This document shows, in pieces, positions 24,298-36,325 of a stretch of 64,000 bases of DNA (the first letter of the stretch is position 1; the number at the start of each line of letters is the position of its first letter). This stretch comes from Rotaria macrura. Lineage: Eukaryota > Rotifera > Eurotatoria > Philodinida > Philodinidae. The notes beneath the pieces are model-generated. The model was not told the DNA's origin. It worked only from the letters and a program-made list of their open reading frames with translations, and ran no database searches. Position numbers and translations under genes: made by a program. Location of the stretch: contig OENT01000276.1 in the NCBI GenBank assembly GCA_900239685.1, forward strand, positions 62,001 to 126,000, given 5' to 3'.

Positions 24298-24922
24298 TCA
24301 AAGTTTATCATGATATCTAGTCTTGTGTCTCGTATCTCTTGCAAATGATCTTGGCATTATGGAACTCATATCAGTTAGATTGATAACATTAAATTCTTCA
24401 TAGTCAGTTTCGATTAGAGAAGACTGTTGAGTTGAAGCAGATGACTATAAATATGAGAGGAATTAATATATATGATACAAATACAACGAAAATCAATACT
24501 TGTCGACTCGTCGAAGGTACACTCTCCGGTCGTGGTGATTTCTTATTATCAACAGAAGGATTTCGATGCTCATGATGAGTATGCTGATGACCTTGATGAT
24601 AGGCTGGATCATATTGTTGACGATACATAGAAGTATCATAGTTGGGTCCATAGTTTGCATCTGGATAATTTCCTGAATATTGTTGGTTAGTAGTTGGAGG
24701 CAAATGGGTAGGCGCTTCTATCGTTTGACCGTGTGCATTTACTGGATACTTTGTATATTCCGTATTATTATATGAATGCAATGGATACATATTAGGATCT
24801 GTGTATGTGGGATAATACGGTGGGTGTGACGGATATCCATATTGTGGATTAGCATAATACGGTGGAATATTGTAAGATGTCTGGTTAGTGTCAGGATTTA
24901 TTCCGCTTGGTATAATAGACAT
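24298..24922 (-). CDS. Pro/Tyr-rich protein with PPxY motifs, two exons
   Basis: Minus-strand exons 24500-24922 and 24298-24444 are separated by a 55-bp intron (donor GTATTG, acceptor TTATAG, phase 0), giving 189 aa. Unspliced reading would end in a hydrophobic tail at 24404; this is intron translation and not a membrane anchor. Splicing replaces it with a polar end containing ETDYEEFNVINLTDMSS. The first 110 residues are very rich in Pro, Tyr and Asn. PPYY occurs at residues 20-23 and 34-37, matching the PPxY ligand of WW domains. A His-rich patch (HQGHQHTHHEH) follows at about residue 110. No folded domain is seen. It may be a low-complexity adaptor or condensate protein; function is unknown. 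Confidence 0.72.
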
Positions 24923-26839
24923 GTTGATATGTCACAAAAATTTGTTTTATTGAATACATTAACTTATTCCATTAGTATTTATTTACATACATATGTCATT
25001 ATGTACATCGACGTCTTTTTTTTATTGTGTTTTCTTTCTCTTGTATGTTTGATTTTTCTTTCTACTCTGATTTTTAGAAACACATCCTTTATTCAAGTTT
25101 ACTTGGTTTTAGCATAAAAATGAAGGGAAAAATTGATTCATGCATTTTACTTCCTCTGTTTTCAGAAATAGATTGTTGTATCATCTTGGAATAAAGTCTC
25201 ATAGATTTTCCTTTATAACACATTTTAGTGCAAAGAAGAAAAGAGACTTTGTCTGAAGCCAATGCTTTGAAAATACGCTAACCATTCAATTATCAAGAGT
25301 CACTTCAATCTGTTTTTTTTTATCTGAGCCTCATGATGCATACATGTATATTTAGATGAATATAAGATGACCGTAATAGATCAGTATTATAAAAGGAAAC
25401 TTTTATGGATTCATTTTTATTACATAAGTGTAGACATGCGACGAAAAAATGTTTCCTAATGCCAATCACTTATTTTTAAGACTATGATAAAATGGTTTTT
25501 GGAAAAAATGACACATAAATCCAAAGTAAATATTGACTCAATCTACCAAAGAAAAACCCTATGTTGAGATATCATTCCTAAAATTTAAGATGAAAGTGAA
25601 TTGCACGAAGAAAATCTCTGTTAACTAGGAAGAAAGGGAAGATTAGAATGCAACAATCATTTTCATCAGTCTAAAATTCGACTCGTATGTCTGAGTCAAA
25701 AAAAGGAAGACTTACAAATCTTTTTGCGTTGCTTTTTGTTTATTATTCAGGTTGTTTTTTTCTTAAAAATACTTGCAACCATTATTTATTTTTGTTTCCA
25801 GAAAAAATGCCAAAGACAAATAAAGGAAATTCTGTAAGAATTTAAACTATCGTTCTTATTAGGAAATCAAACTTACAAATAAATCTCTTGATGATCTCGA
25901 ACAATAAGATTGCTTAGATATTGCTCAGTAAAAAACTCAAGGCATGATAAATATCAGCGTTGCACAATTAGCTGTTCTATTGGGTCGTATAAATGAAGCA
26001 GGCTCTTATTTTCGGTTTATAGTAGGTGGTAAAACATCGTCATTTATCAAAAAACAAATTTCTCTATTCCAGTCACTATTTGTGTTCTCAATGCAATTTA
26101 CTATTACTACAAGAGAGTTTAAATTGAATTTTTTTTACGACTTGGAAATCGTTGTTGCAGTCGGCAAACATTGAATCCATGAGATTGTGTTTCTCCGATC
26201 TGGGATGGGGAAAAAACGCAAATGAGCGGGTATTGCTATCGCTGTAAAGTCACGAAAAGAAAGAAGATTTATTGACCAAGATCGACCATTGTGGCCGCCA
26301 AAAGTGAGATATTACGACATTAATTTTCACCTTGATCAGTCAAATGTTCGTAAAAGCCGTTCTCTCTCCTAGAAAACGACATCGTTCTCTACCACTTCGG
26401 ACACCGTTTTCCTTAGATTTCGATAGTTGTATAAGTTGGTGTATTCCACTAATCAATGTAGTAAAATAGCAGTATTGATTATTATAAAGTGACATTTTAT
26501 TCTTTGTTTTCTGAATTAGATTACTAAAGTGGAGTATCGTAACAAGAATAAAATCTTTTTAAAATGTTTTCTTGATAAACAAAAAATAAAAATCACAAAG
26601 TAAATGATAGCAGAGCTTGGCATATATGGAGGTAATCTCAGAAAGAAAAATTCCTATCACTGCTCCATGTTTTTTGTTTTTGTTGAATTTCTTTTTCAGT
26701 ACTCGATTGATTTGATATACTGAAAAAAAGGTTTCAAGCTAAAATCTACATAAGAAAATTTTTTTCTGAGTTCATCCTTCATGACATGCCGTGCTATTCG
26801 AGCATTGCTGATGTTGAAAAAAATATACATTTGCGAAAA
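24923..26839. other. Intergenic, nothing recognised
   Basis: AT-rich stretch between two minus-strand genes. It was searched on the minus strand for an SH3 exon of the neighbouring F-BAR gene and none was seen. Short frames (for example 25944-26174) have no recognisable content. Confidence 0.45.
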
Positions 26840-27844
26840 TCATTCATGGACGTCCTCAAACTCCGGCCATTTCGTTTTGGTTTCTCGGCCATAATGCTGA
26901 TTGAAATATTGAATATCGTCATCAGTACTATGTTTACTAATGGATCTATCAAATGCATTCGATATTTCACGATGTCGTGTATCCTTCTCAATGGAGACCG
27001 CTTGTTGAAGTGAAAGAAACATTGATTTGAATTGATTTAAACGATCACGCTCAAAGTCATCTGTACGACTTAGTATTTTGAACATTTCGTCTTGATAATT
27101 TTCTTTTTTTCCTTTCATTTCGTTGATTAAAGTCGAATACTTATCTCTGCATGCTTTATTTTTAGCTTCGTATTGATTGACGCTTTCTTGTACTTTTTTC
27201 TTTTCATCGTCGGATTGACCAAAATCAGATTGAATGACACTCAAAGTCCGTTTAGCTTGGTGTAATCTGTGACTAGCACGATGAAATTCTTCTTTGCTTT
27301 CGGTGATTTTATTTAATAACTCTAACCATGGTTTGTGCACTTTTTTGAAATCTTTTTCGAAGTCTTTTACGTTTTTTGCCCGAAGAAGTGATTTTTCATA
27401 TTTCGTACTCTTATAAGTGGTCATTTTACTGATAACATTTTGCTGAATATCTTTTGCGATATCTTTATTTCTTTCAGCTAGTATTTCCATAGCTTGTATT
27501 GAGTTAATCCATGCAGTTCTTGTAGTTCCGAATTCTTTCGATTGCGAAATCTTTTTCTGACTTGTTGTTGACCATTGATGTATTGCTTCAGCATAATCCT
27601 CGATAATTTTAACAAAGTTTTTATTGATTTCAATGCTTAGTTCACAAGATCTATGTCCACCTTCACATCGATCAATAGCTGATTTGTATTGATGAGGTTC
27701 ACAAAAACCTTTGCCGTGCCACGGATTCGATAGGCACTTTTCAGGCGTTGTTTGATTCTGAGGTAAGATGCAATGCACTGCAAGACATATGATGACAAAA
27801 TTATTTATCGTTGAAAATAAAATTGAGGATGTATGGAACCTACT
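26840..27844 (-). CDS. Syndapin/PACSIN-like F-BAR protein without SH3
   Basis: The main exon is 26840-27777. Its first two bases TG are joined across a 66-bp intron (27778-27843, donor GTAGGT, acceptor CTTGCAG) to an A at 27844, which creates the start codon. An in-frame TAG lies upstream with no other Met between, supporting this start. The product is 312 aa. It is almost entirely alpha-helical and charged, with family landmarks in order: FCEPHQYKSAIDRCEGGH (about 26-43), YAEAIHQW, DFEKDFKKVHKPW in mid-domain, and the closing WPEFED at the very end. Syndapins bind curved membranes through the F-BAR dimer and recruit dynamin and N-WASP through a C-terminal SH3. Here the stop follows the F-BAR end directly, so the SH3 and NPF linker are absent unless a distant exon exists. 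Confidence 0.82.
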   Translation of the reverse strand, partial: SRFHTSSILFSTINNFVIICLAVHCILPQNQTTPEKCLSNPWHGKGFCEPHQYKSAIDRCEGGHRSCELSIEINKNFVKIIEDYAEAIHQWSTTSQKKISQSKEFGTTRTAWINSIQAMEILAERNKDIAKDIQQNVISKMTTYKSTKYEKSLLRAKNVKDFEKDFKKVHKPWLELLNKITESKEEFHRASHRLHQAKRTLSVIQSDFGQSDDEKKKVQESVNQYEAKNKACRDKYSTLINEMKGKKENYQDEMFKILSRTDDFERDRLNQFKSMFLSLQQAVSIEKDTRHREISNAFDRSISKHSTDDDIQYFNQHYGRETKTKWPEFEDVHE

Positions 27845-30493
27845 GATAGCGTATGATTTGCTTGAATCGTAGGTAGAAAATCGTCGTGTGATTATTCGTT
27901 GAGACTATAAGAATGGAATCAAGATGATACACGACGATTAGAGATTGCGAACAGTGCAGAACATAGAATCGTATAAATGATTTTGTTGCTTTGAATTCAT
28001 GTGTATTTCATGTTTTATATACATTCGAGGGAAGTATTGACCCGAGTGTTTTTTTCCAGTATTTTTTTCATTGGATGAAAAGAGAAGTTCGGTGAAAATT
28101 GTCATAGGTATTCTGTTTAAAAAAGGGTTCCTTTTTTCTCTCTTTCTCGCCCCGTAAAAATAATATCATTGTAGAATTACAGTCATCCTATTGACAGTGG
28201 CACTTGCTTACAGTTAGGGCATAGATTGACTCATGAAATTTATATCTCACTTTTCATCAAACTGCCGGCACATGAGCTCCTTGTGTGGTTGTTGCATAAA
28301 CTTTCGTTTGTTTTTCTCTCTTATTTTTAGATGCGGAGAATTTGACTCACGATGTCCTTCATGACACATCGAAATGAAAGCTGATTCGTTATTTTATCCA
28401 TAGTGCTACTCCTATGTATGAATTTTTTCTCTGAGCAATACCACTCGTTTTTAATTTACGTCATTTGATTGTTTTTTTCTATCGTTAAGAGTTATACATT
28501 ATCGTCAACCCATTCAAAAGAATTAAAAACAAAATACAATTGAAAATATTCGAATTGTTATTCTTGCTAAATTTTATTATGAAAGCAAAATTTCGCAAAA
28601 GAGGAAAAATCTGACATGGCTAAATGTTGATTAAATTTTCATTCTTTTTTTTATTCATCGAGTGCTCTAATGTTTATTCTTCTTTTGCTAATATTAGGTT
28701 TTTTAACTGCAGTTATAGAGCACGAAGATAAATAGAGCAATATTTAGACGACTCCTATCAGTCAACTAACGAGCTGATGCTCGATATCTAGTATCGTTGA
28801 TTCGAATCGACTTTTTATTCATTTCTTTTTCAATCGGCGCATAATTTACCTAGTTGAAAACATATCAAGTGCTTTGACGAATGATGAAAGATTCTTTTTT
28901 TAGCTGATGAAGAAATAATCAAAATTCGATCACCGAAAACAAAACTTCGTATACTTCAATAAAATGTCCGATCAGAGAATAATCGATTCGGCGATTTCGT
29001 ATACATAGCAATCATTCGCATATCAACAGAGATGTTTAGTTTTGGGTTTGGGTTTTCCCGTGTATTGATATCAAACAAAAGCCAAACGAAAGATTTTTAC
29101 GGTCTCAAACTGAAATTCATCTAATAAGACTTATGAATGAGTGTCGTGTTTGAATAGTAAATAGACAAACATTACACAACACATGCGAAAGAACTTATTA
29201 GTCATTGAATACACACGTTTAAAGGGTTATCAAATAGAGAAATCAGGAGTAGCCTTCATCTCATCAGTTCGACGTCAAATTGCTTTAGAAAAATAAATCA
29301 TTATGACTCAAGAAAAATAGTAATTCATCTATGAGGCAAATTGTTTGCGACTTAATTCGATGGGATGAATTTTTATCGACGAAGAAAAGCGAGATTGTGT
29401 CACTATAAAAAGATTCGAATCTTCGAAAATGTTTACGACAACAATTTATGAAGATAGATAAATGCGTTTTTAATAATGCTTGCTTCAGAATTCCGTTGCT
29501 ACGATTAATGTTCATTAATAAATCGGACTGGTTATTCATCGATGAATCTACTCTAGTTCCAGATGAGTTTTTGGATCTTACGTAGAATTCTGTTAAATCA
29601 GTTGTCAAAACTAGGCTCTATGTCTAATTCATACATAAGATCCAATAAAAATTATCGAAGTAGACATGCAATATGTTTGCAGGGATCTGCGTTGGATTTT
29701 CATAGATAAAAAAATCATGCAAAAATCTTAGGCTGTATTAGAAGAACTGCTCTCTCTTACATACAGAAAAGAAACAATAATCAAGAGTTCAAACCTTGGT
29801 ATAGAATGCTGCGTAACTAAGTAAGCATTCATCATGAATTTTCATTTCTCTACCGGTAATAATTATGAAAATGCATATGTTAACCTTTTATAGGAAAAGT
29901 TTTTCGCCTAATATTTTGAAGAAAATCATAGTTTTCTATCTCAAGTGATGTACACAATATCATCGTTTATTACTGATGTGAGACACTTGGAATATTCGAA
30001 AACACGTTTCACAATGAGCTTCTTTTAATTCTTTAATATTTTTGCCAACAAACGATTGTGTTCGTCCATTGTTTTGAAAGTAACTCATTACTATACAATA
30101 GAGACTTGTAGCCCTACTCTACCCCATACCCTATACTAGGATAGGGTAGGCTAGGGCTAGGGTATCGTTTTGAAAAGCGTAGGGTATTGCAGGGTAAAAT
30201 TTTCATTTTGTCGACCTGGTCTGTTTACACGTCCGACGTCGGACAACCTGCAATATTGAACGAGATCTTCAATTCATAGGGCAATAATGAGAAAATACGT
30301 ATTGAATAATTACTTTGTGCCACGTATTAATAAACGATAACAGCTGTTCATGCCTTTTTTTTCTTTGTCGATATTGTTTTTCATATTTGTGGTCCATTTG
30401 GTACTGCTTTTCTCCTTTGCATATTATTTGTAATATTCTTTTTGTATTATTATACAGATTTGTAAAATTTAACTTCATCATTTCATAAATAAA
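27845..30493. other. Stretch without a recognised gene
   Basis: AT-rich. A minus-strand open stretch at 29285-29608 (about 107 codons, with Asn/Ser-rich and basic segments) looks mildly coding-like but has no domain or splice partner. A low-complexity patch at 30110-30200 is built of GGGTAG/CTACCC-like words. Confidence 0.4.
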
Positions 30494-30495
30494 TA

Positions 30496-31308
30496 CCGTA
30501 GTCGAGAATCACTTAACAAATTCTCAGGTAATCCTCGAAAAAAATGTTAAATCCTCAGTGAATCCCTGTGAACCCGCGTAGAAATTGCTAGGGAGTTCTA
30601 GAATTTTCGATCGTACGTAGAAAGAAAAATTCCCTGGGCATTCACGATAGGAGCCCGGCGGGATTTATGAGCAAGTGCAGGTATAAATTCGCCGTTTTCT
30701 TTCGCACCTATGACAATATAAATGAAACTCAAGTTTGAAAAGAAGTAATCATTAATTTCTAAAATTAATTTTTTTGCGAGGGATAAAAATCATTGAAACT
30801 TCTACCTAAACGCTATCACCGATAAATCATGTTATGAACATGAAATAGTATTCGACCAGCAGAACTTATCCGCTGAGACAAGGCCTGCTGAAAGGATTAA
30901 GTAGAAAATCCTTTTAAAAACATAGTAAATGTTTCTGGAAAAACGAATTTCGATTCAAAATAAATATACAAAAAATTACTGTCACAAAGTAAATAAATGG
31001 ATTTTAGGGCAGATTTGAAGATATTTCTTTAGAAATCTCTTAACTCCTTTTGTAATGCCTGCCAAATTTTCTCAGAAGCTAAGGGACTTTTCAGAGGAAG
31101 TCGACTAACAAGGGAATGAAATAGGTATATGTTATAGGATACTGCCATATGCTGGGCACTCACAAGCCACTTAAACAATCACCCCCTGTACACTATCCAT
31201 GGACTCCGTGTAAACTCCCTTATAAATCGACAGTGACTCCTTGTCGTTGTTCCCGAGGATTCTTTTGGAGGAATCTCCCAGGATTCAGTAAGGAGTTCTC
31301 AATTATGG
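30496..31308. mobile_element. Diverged inverted-repeat element, possibly Tc1/mariner-type MITE
   Basis: The left end reads CCGTAGTCGAGAA after TA at 30494-30495. The right end is TTCTCAATTATGG followed by TA at 31309-31310, whose complement is CCATAATTGAGAA. The arms remain similar for about 60 bp with many mismatches (AATCCTC and CTTA words shared). A TA on both sides fits the duplication of Tc1/mariner-like elements, but TA is common here. The interior, about 0.8 kb, has no transposase. It looks like an old non-autonomous copy. Confidence 0.45.
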
Positions 31309-31310
31309 TA

Positions 31311-34300
31311 TAACGAAGTCATGCACGGTATACGATTTTTGTAATTTATAAATTTAGTAGGATGAGGCAGGGTAATAAAATTCATACTCTTGCAGGACTC
31401 TAATATAAGAGCTAATTCTATAGATTTATTACCACCATTGAATAAACTGCAGAACATAATGCTACTCGTCGGCTAGGTCACACTTTCAAGGATCGTATTT
31501 TTTCACATTCTAACGCTTATATTTCATCAATGAAACGTCAAACACTCAAATATTTTATCATAGATAGAAACAATTTAGATCTGTAACAAAGAAAAATTTT
31601 ATTGATTTCTATCTATCGATGGTTGAGTTATCAAAAAAAAATGCTAAGCGTTACAAAAAATCAAAAATTGGAAACCCATGTTTAGGATTAGCAAAGAGTT
31701 TAAAATAATAGTTCATTTCTGAAGAAGTATGATTGTATCAGACAAAAAATTGTAAATACTGTCGTTTACGGAATTTCCTCTTTTTTGACATTCGGATCAG
31801 GAAAGACTTGAGCCCTTGAAATTTCCAGTCACCTGGATAAAAACCAGCCTTTACCCCTAATCTACAAATAGTGCCCAAACAAGTCTATCGTTCAATTTTT
31901 TTCAGTTTCACTCTCTCAAGTAAACGACATTCGAATTTTTGCCTAGTTTTCGGACTAAAAATAAAATACAGCAGAATACAAACGGTTTTGTTTTGTTAAA
32001 ATTAGTTCAAAAACTTTCTTTCAGACGCTTTTCGTACAAAAATAGGGTCTATATCACTGACCAACAAAACATGCCAGAGCTTGCCAACATGTTTCATAAT
32101 CTGCCAGTGATATACTTTTGATTTTAGATAGGGTTGTCCTTATTTTACTATGTGCAAACCTTGCAAATGCGAAGCTAACATATACGTAGTCACGTCCTAA
32201 TATATTCATTCTATTTGCTATCGATTTCGATATCAATATTTTTGTTGCAATCGAGAACGAGTAGTGTTTCTGAGAGTATAGAAACTTTTCAACCATCATC
32301 ATATATCTGAATGATGGGATTTTCATTTGAAATTTTGGTTCTATCAAAATACATCGAAGATTGCACTAAGTAAGAATATAATTACTATTTGACGTACAGC
32401 AATGTTTTACAAAGAAATCTGACTGTTCTACCATTGCAAGTATCGATAGAATGGTAATCGGAAATCGGAAATCGGAAAGAAGTTTGACTAAAACGCAATT
32501 GAAAGAGAAGGAGTCGATCGATTGATACGATAGCACTTCGTCATAATCTAATGAGTAGATCGATTTTTCAACATTTCATACTTCAAAACAGACACATTGA
32601 TTTACGTTTACAATTTATCTAGGGCTTAAATTTAAGACCATTATCTTCTAATTGAGATTTACATATAAAACCATACGGGTGCAATCGATGACCAACGTCG
32701 AATTAACTTTTTTCCTAATTCGGTTTGACATTTTAAGCCAAAATAAGTTACTTCCAATAAGTTCTAGTGAACTCTTACTAATGACCCAATATGTGAATTT
32801 CTTTCATCAGTGGTAAGCATTCATACACAAAATCTTTATTAGATAAGTATTCATTTCGAAAGTGTTTTCAAGTCCCGATTCACAATTGACCTTGAACTTT
32901 GATATTTCTTTTGATTGTACGATTTCGTATTGCAAGAGAAAATGAAACGCATTCATGGTTTTGAAATTAAAATGTTCTATTTGATTGTCCTTTGCACTAA
33001 ATTACACGATGAATGTTGCATCATCAATAAAAAAAGACGAAGCATATCGCAAGTTCGACGCTAATTTGACACCGTTTAAAAATCATTCGACTACCATTCA
33101 ATGATGACTTTCATTTGAAAGACAAAACAACATGACCTTAACATGATTCGTCGGATACGGTTGTCATTTTTTTTGTATTAGAAAGGTTAATACGTCGTTG
33201 TCTTAAACCAGATTCAAAATGCTAATTGTCGATAGATAAGAAGACGGAATCACATTTTTTTAAGGCAGATTTTTTTTATCAAACATTTACCGACTATAAC
33301 AAATTCAAATTATTCACTTATTCGTTTTCAAGTGTATTTTAATATTTATATTTATTTATGGCCATGAAAGAAAAATCGGGGCGTTACTCTTCCGAGTAAT
33401 TCAGTTCTATTTTAGTACTCATCATAATAATATATACACATCCATGAATGAATACTGATAACTAAATACTCGTAAATTCAATAGAAGAAAAACGAGATCC
33501 TCTCTTTTTCAAGTATTTTATCCAGGCATGGTAAACCTCGTTGTGCATGCAATCAAATGTAATCCAATCGATTATTCATGTGCAATTAAAAAATTCGTTG
33601 TTATCCTAACTCGATCTTCTCTCTAAGTACCACTTGTCGAAATGAAAGAACATTGAAAAAACTTTGTCTAACCGACAAAACCACAATATTATCAATGAGA
33701 CTATGAAAGAAAAAATAGAGAATATCGATAGTAATTATGTAACATCGAGGTTCTTACCATAAATAGATTTTGAGTGACGAAGCAAAGATTTTATACTTTA
33801 TTAAAGATTTTAGTTTTCGATGAGATACGATACTGTTGCACGCCGATAAATAAATTTATTATCTTCATTCAAAGTTTTTTATTCTTTCTGCTTGCGAAAT
33901 CGATCTATTTGATTTAATTTCTTTTAATTTACCTATCCGTGTATCAAACATCAGATTTTTCTTACAGTGTTGTCGTTCATCAGATATTCTTGCGCATCAC
34001 ATTCGTTTCCTATACGTCTGCAATATTTTCGCACAATCGGTTCTAGGTTCATCCATACAGCACTTAATGTTCTGATTTTTGAACAATGAATCAAATTTCT
34101 GCTTAGTCGTTACATATTCAGCGCAGATTGTAATAAATAAGATTTGGCTATGGATTAGATTTCAACATTTTACTCGTTAGTATGATGTAACGCTTTTGTG
34201 TAGATAAGACTAAATGATTAAAGTTTCTACCACTCGATGAACTTAAATTGATAGTAGGAAAGATTATTGAAGCGATACATTTTAATAATCCTTTGGAAAA

Positions 34301-36325
34301 AATGAAACTTAACTCCACTGATTTTTTCTTGTTGTTTTTTCAAAGTACGGGACACGTCAAATGTCTCATACAATGAATCGCATAAGTGGAATATCATTGA
34401 CAAGAAATTCTCCTTGAGATTAATATCGATTTATTCTCTGATCAAACAATGCACCGGAAAATTATTTTATATTCCGTTTTTAAAACTGATCGTAAAATGG
34501 ATATTAAATGACATGATCTTTATAGAATAAAATATGAATGTATCCGTTCGAAATATGTTCAATGTCCGTTGATTACAATTATTAACATATATAATTACAT
34601 AACCCAAACGATGTATACATAAATGATCTTCTAATTATTTTTTAATATTCATTGAAAAGCGAAAAAAATAATTCGATTCATATTAACGTTTTAAGTTCAT
34701 TCTCATATTACAATATGTATTTACTGTGTATTGATTTGTCAGACAGTTCAATTGATATTTATAGAAGAAAAAGAAATCATAATTCATTAAATCGTTATGT
34801 CATGTTGACAGAATCATTGGTGATGTATGTCTCGATCGTATCGTTTATGACACGATAGAGGACAAACGAAAGAAACTATCAAGGATATCACAATAGCTAG
34901 TATAAGCTAAGAAAAAAATGATTATTTGTAAGTAGTAGTTGTAGGATATCAACAAAAGAATGACGGTAATAACAATCTGTTACATAAATGACGTAGAAAA
35001 CAAGCAAGAAAAAAGAAACCGCAGTCGTTGTGTTTTTTTTACAGCGTGTGCACAAATTTGTCCTTCTTTTCTTTTTCTTTTGATATGTATGTGTAAGTTA
35101 CTCTATGCATACATTAATGTCAAACGAAAAGAAAAAGGTAAGGGAGAGTTAGAGAGAGAAGGGGAGACGCGAAATTGATGATAGACTGCTCAGACACTAC
35201 AAAAAGAATTGAAAAGTTCTTGACGATCGATCATAGAAAACATAAAAGAGAAGCATAGGTTTGTATTTCACATAGCTAAATATGTTAAGAGAAACTCTTT
35301 GACGGTTGCTTTCGTCACGGAGAATTATCGACGATTGTAACCGGGTATGCCATTCATGGGCTGTTCTTTCTTTTTTGTTATTTTCGTACATACGAAGTCT
35401 TATCGATTAATCGAGCGTTCAAAATAAATATTTATATTTTTACGTCTTGAATTCAGGAAACCTACGGCGTTTTCTTCAGAAGCTTATTTTTTTGTCGAAA
35501 GAAACCTATTAGTGTTATTAGCCATCTAGGATAATCCAAACAGAGAAGAAGAGATCCTTTTGACATAGACACATTACGGTCGACTAAAGAAATAACATGA
35601 GTGAGATGAAAAGCGGAGATCATCTTCTTCAATCGAGTGACGATCACTAGTGAACAACAGAACAATTAAAATGAACTGACATATGCAGAAAGAACAGTAA
35701 CATCATGTATTTTTCAATGTATCTGATTAGCGATATAAGTGTCATTGAAGACTAATCAATAATAGATATACTACTATTCGTCTTGCATCTGCTATAATAG
35801 TCATAGTAGTAAGAATATCAATTTATGTCCTGATAGGGCATCACAAACGTTAGCTTTTTTTTCTGTGAATGGCTTCTTCTTTTATTTCTCTTTACGCATC
35901 ACATCTAATCGTAAATATGTGTTCATCAATCATTTTCTTCGATTGCATCAAGGTAACTGTCTTGCTATCAATCACTATTCACTTTCGAATGATAATAAAA
36001 GTATTTACATACATATATACAGTATACGGATGTGTATACACGTATGTTCGTAGATAACCTCAAACAATTAACTTAAATATTAGTCAAAATAAAAACGAGT
36101 TCTGTTGCAGCATTACAGAAATATAATAGAACTTATATAACACTATTTATTTAGAATGAAACAGACAACGAGAGCATCAAATCTCGTTATGAATAATCGA
36201 TCTTCTTCTTTCTTTTATATGTTTCAACCTTTTAACAATGCAAGCAATATTTTAACTGAAAAATAAACGTTTTTCATTTATTTATTTATAGCTAATGATT
36301 GATGATTGTGTAAGTCCTTGTTTCT
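31311..36325. other. Stretch without a recognised gene
   Basis: About 5 kb of AT-rich sequence upstream of the intronless membrane-protein gene. Features seen are minor: three copies of a GGAAATC-like 7-mer at 32459-32478 and purine-rich runs near 35120-35170. Frames on both strands are short and carry no recognisable domain. Confidence 0.45.

Noticed and set aside
24404-24499. Hydrophobic C-terminal anchor of the Pro/Tyr-rich protein
   Set aside because: The sequence is a 55-bp intron with good borders; splicing opens a further 48 codons.
26160-26839. SH3 exon downstream of the F-BAR gene
   Set aside because: No ALYDY-like or other SH3 signature in any minus-strand frame.
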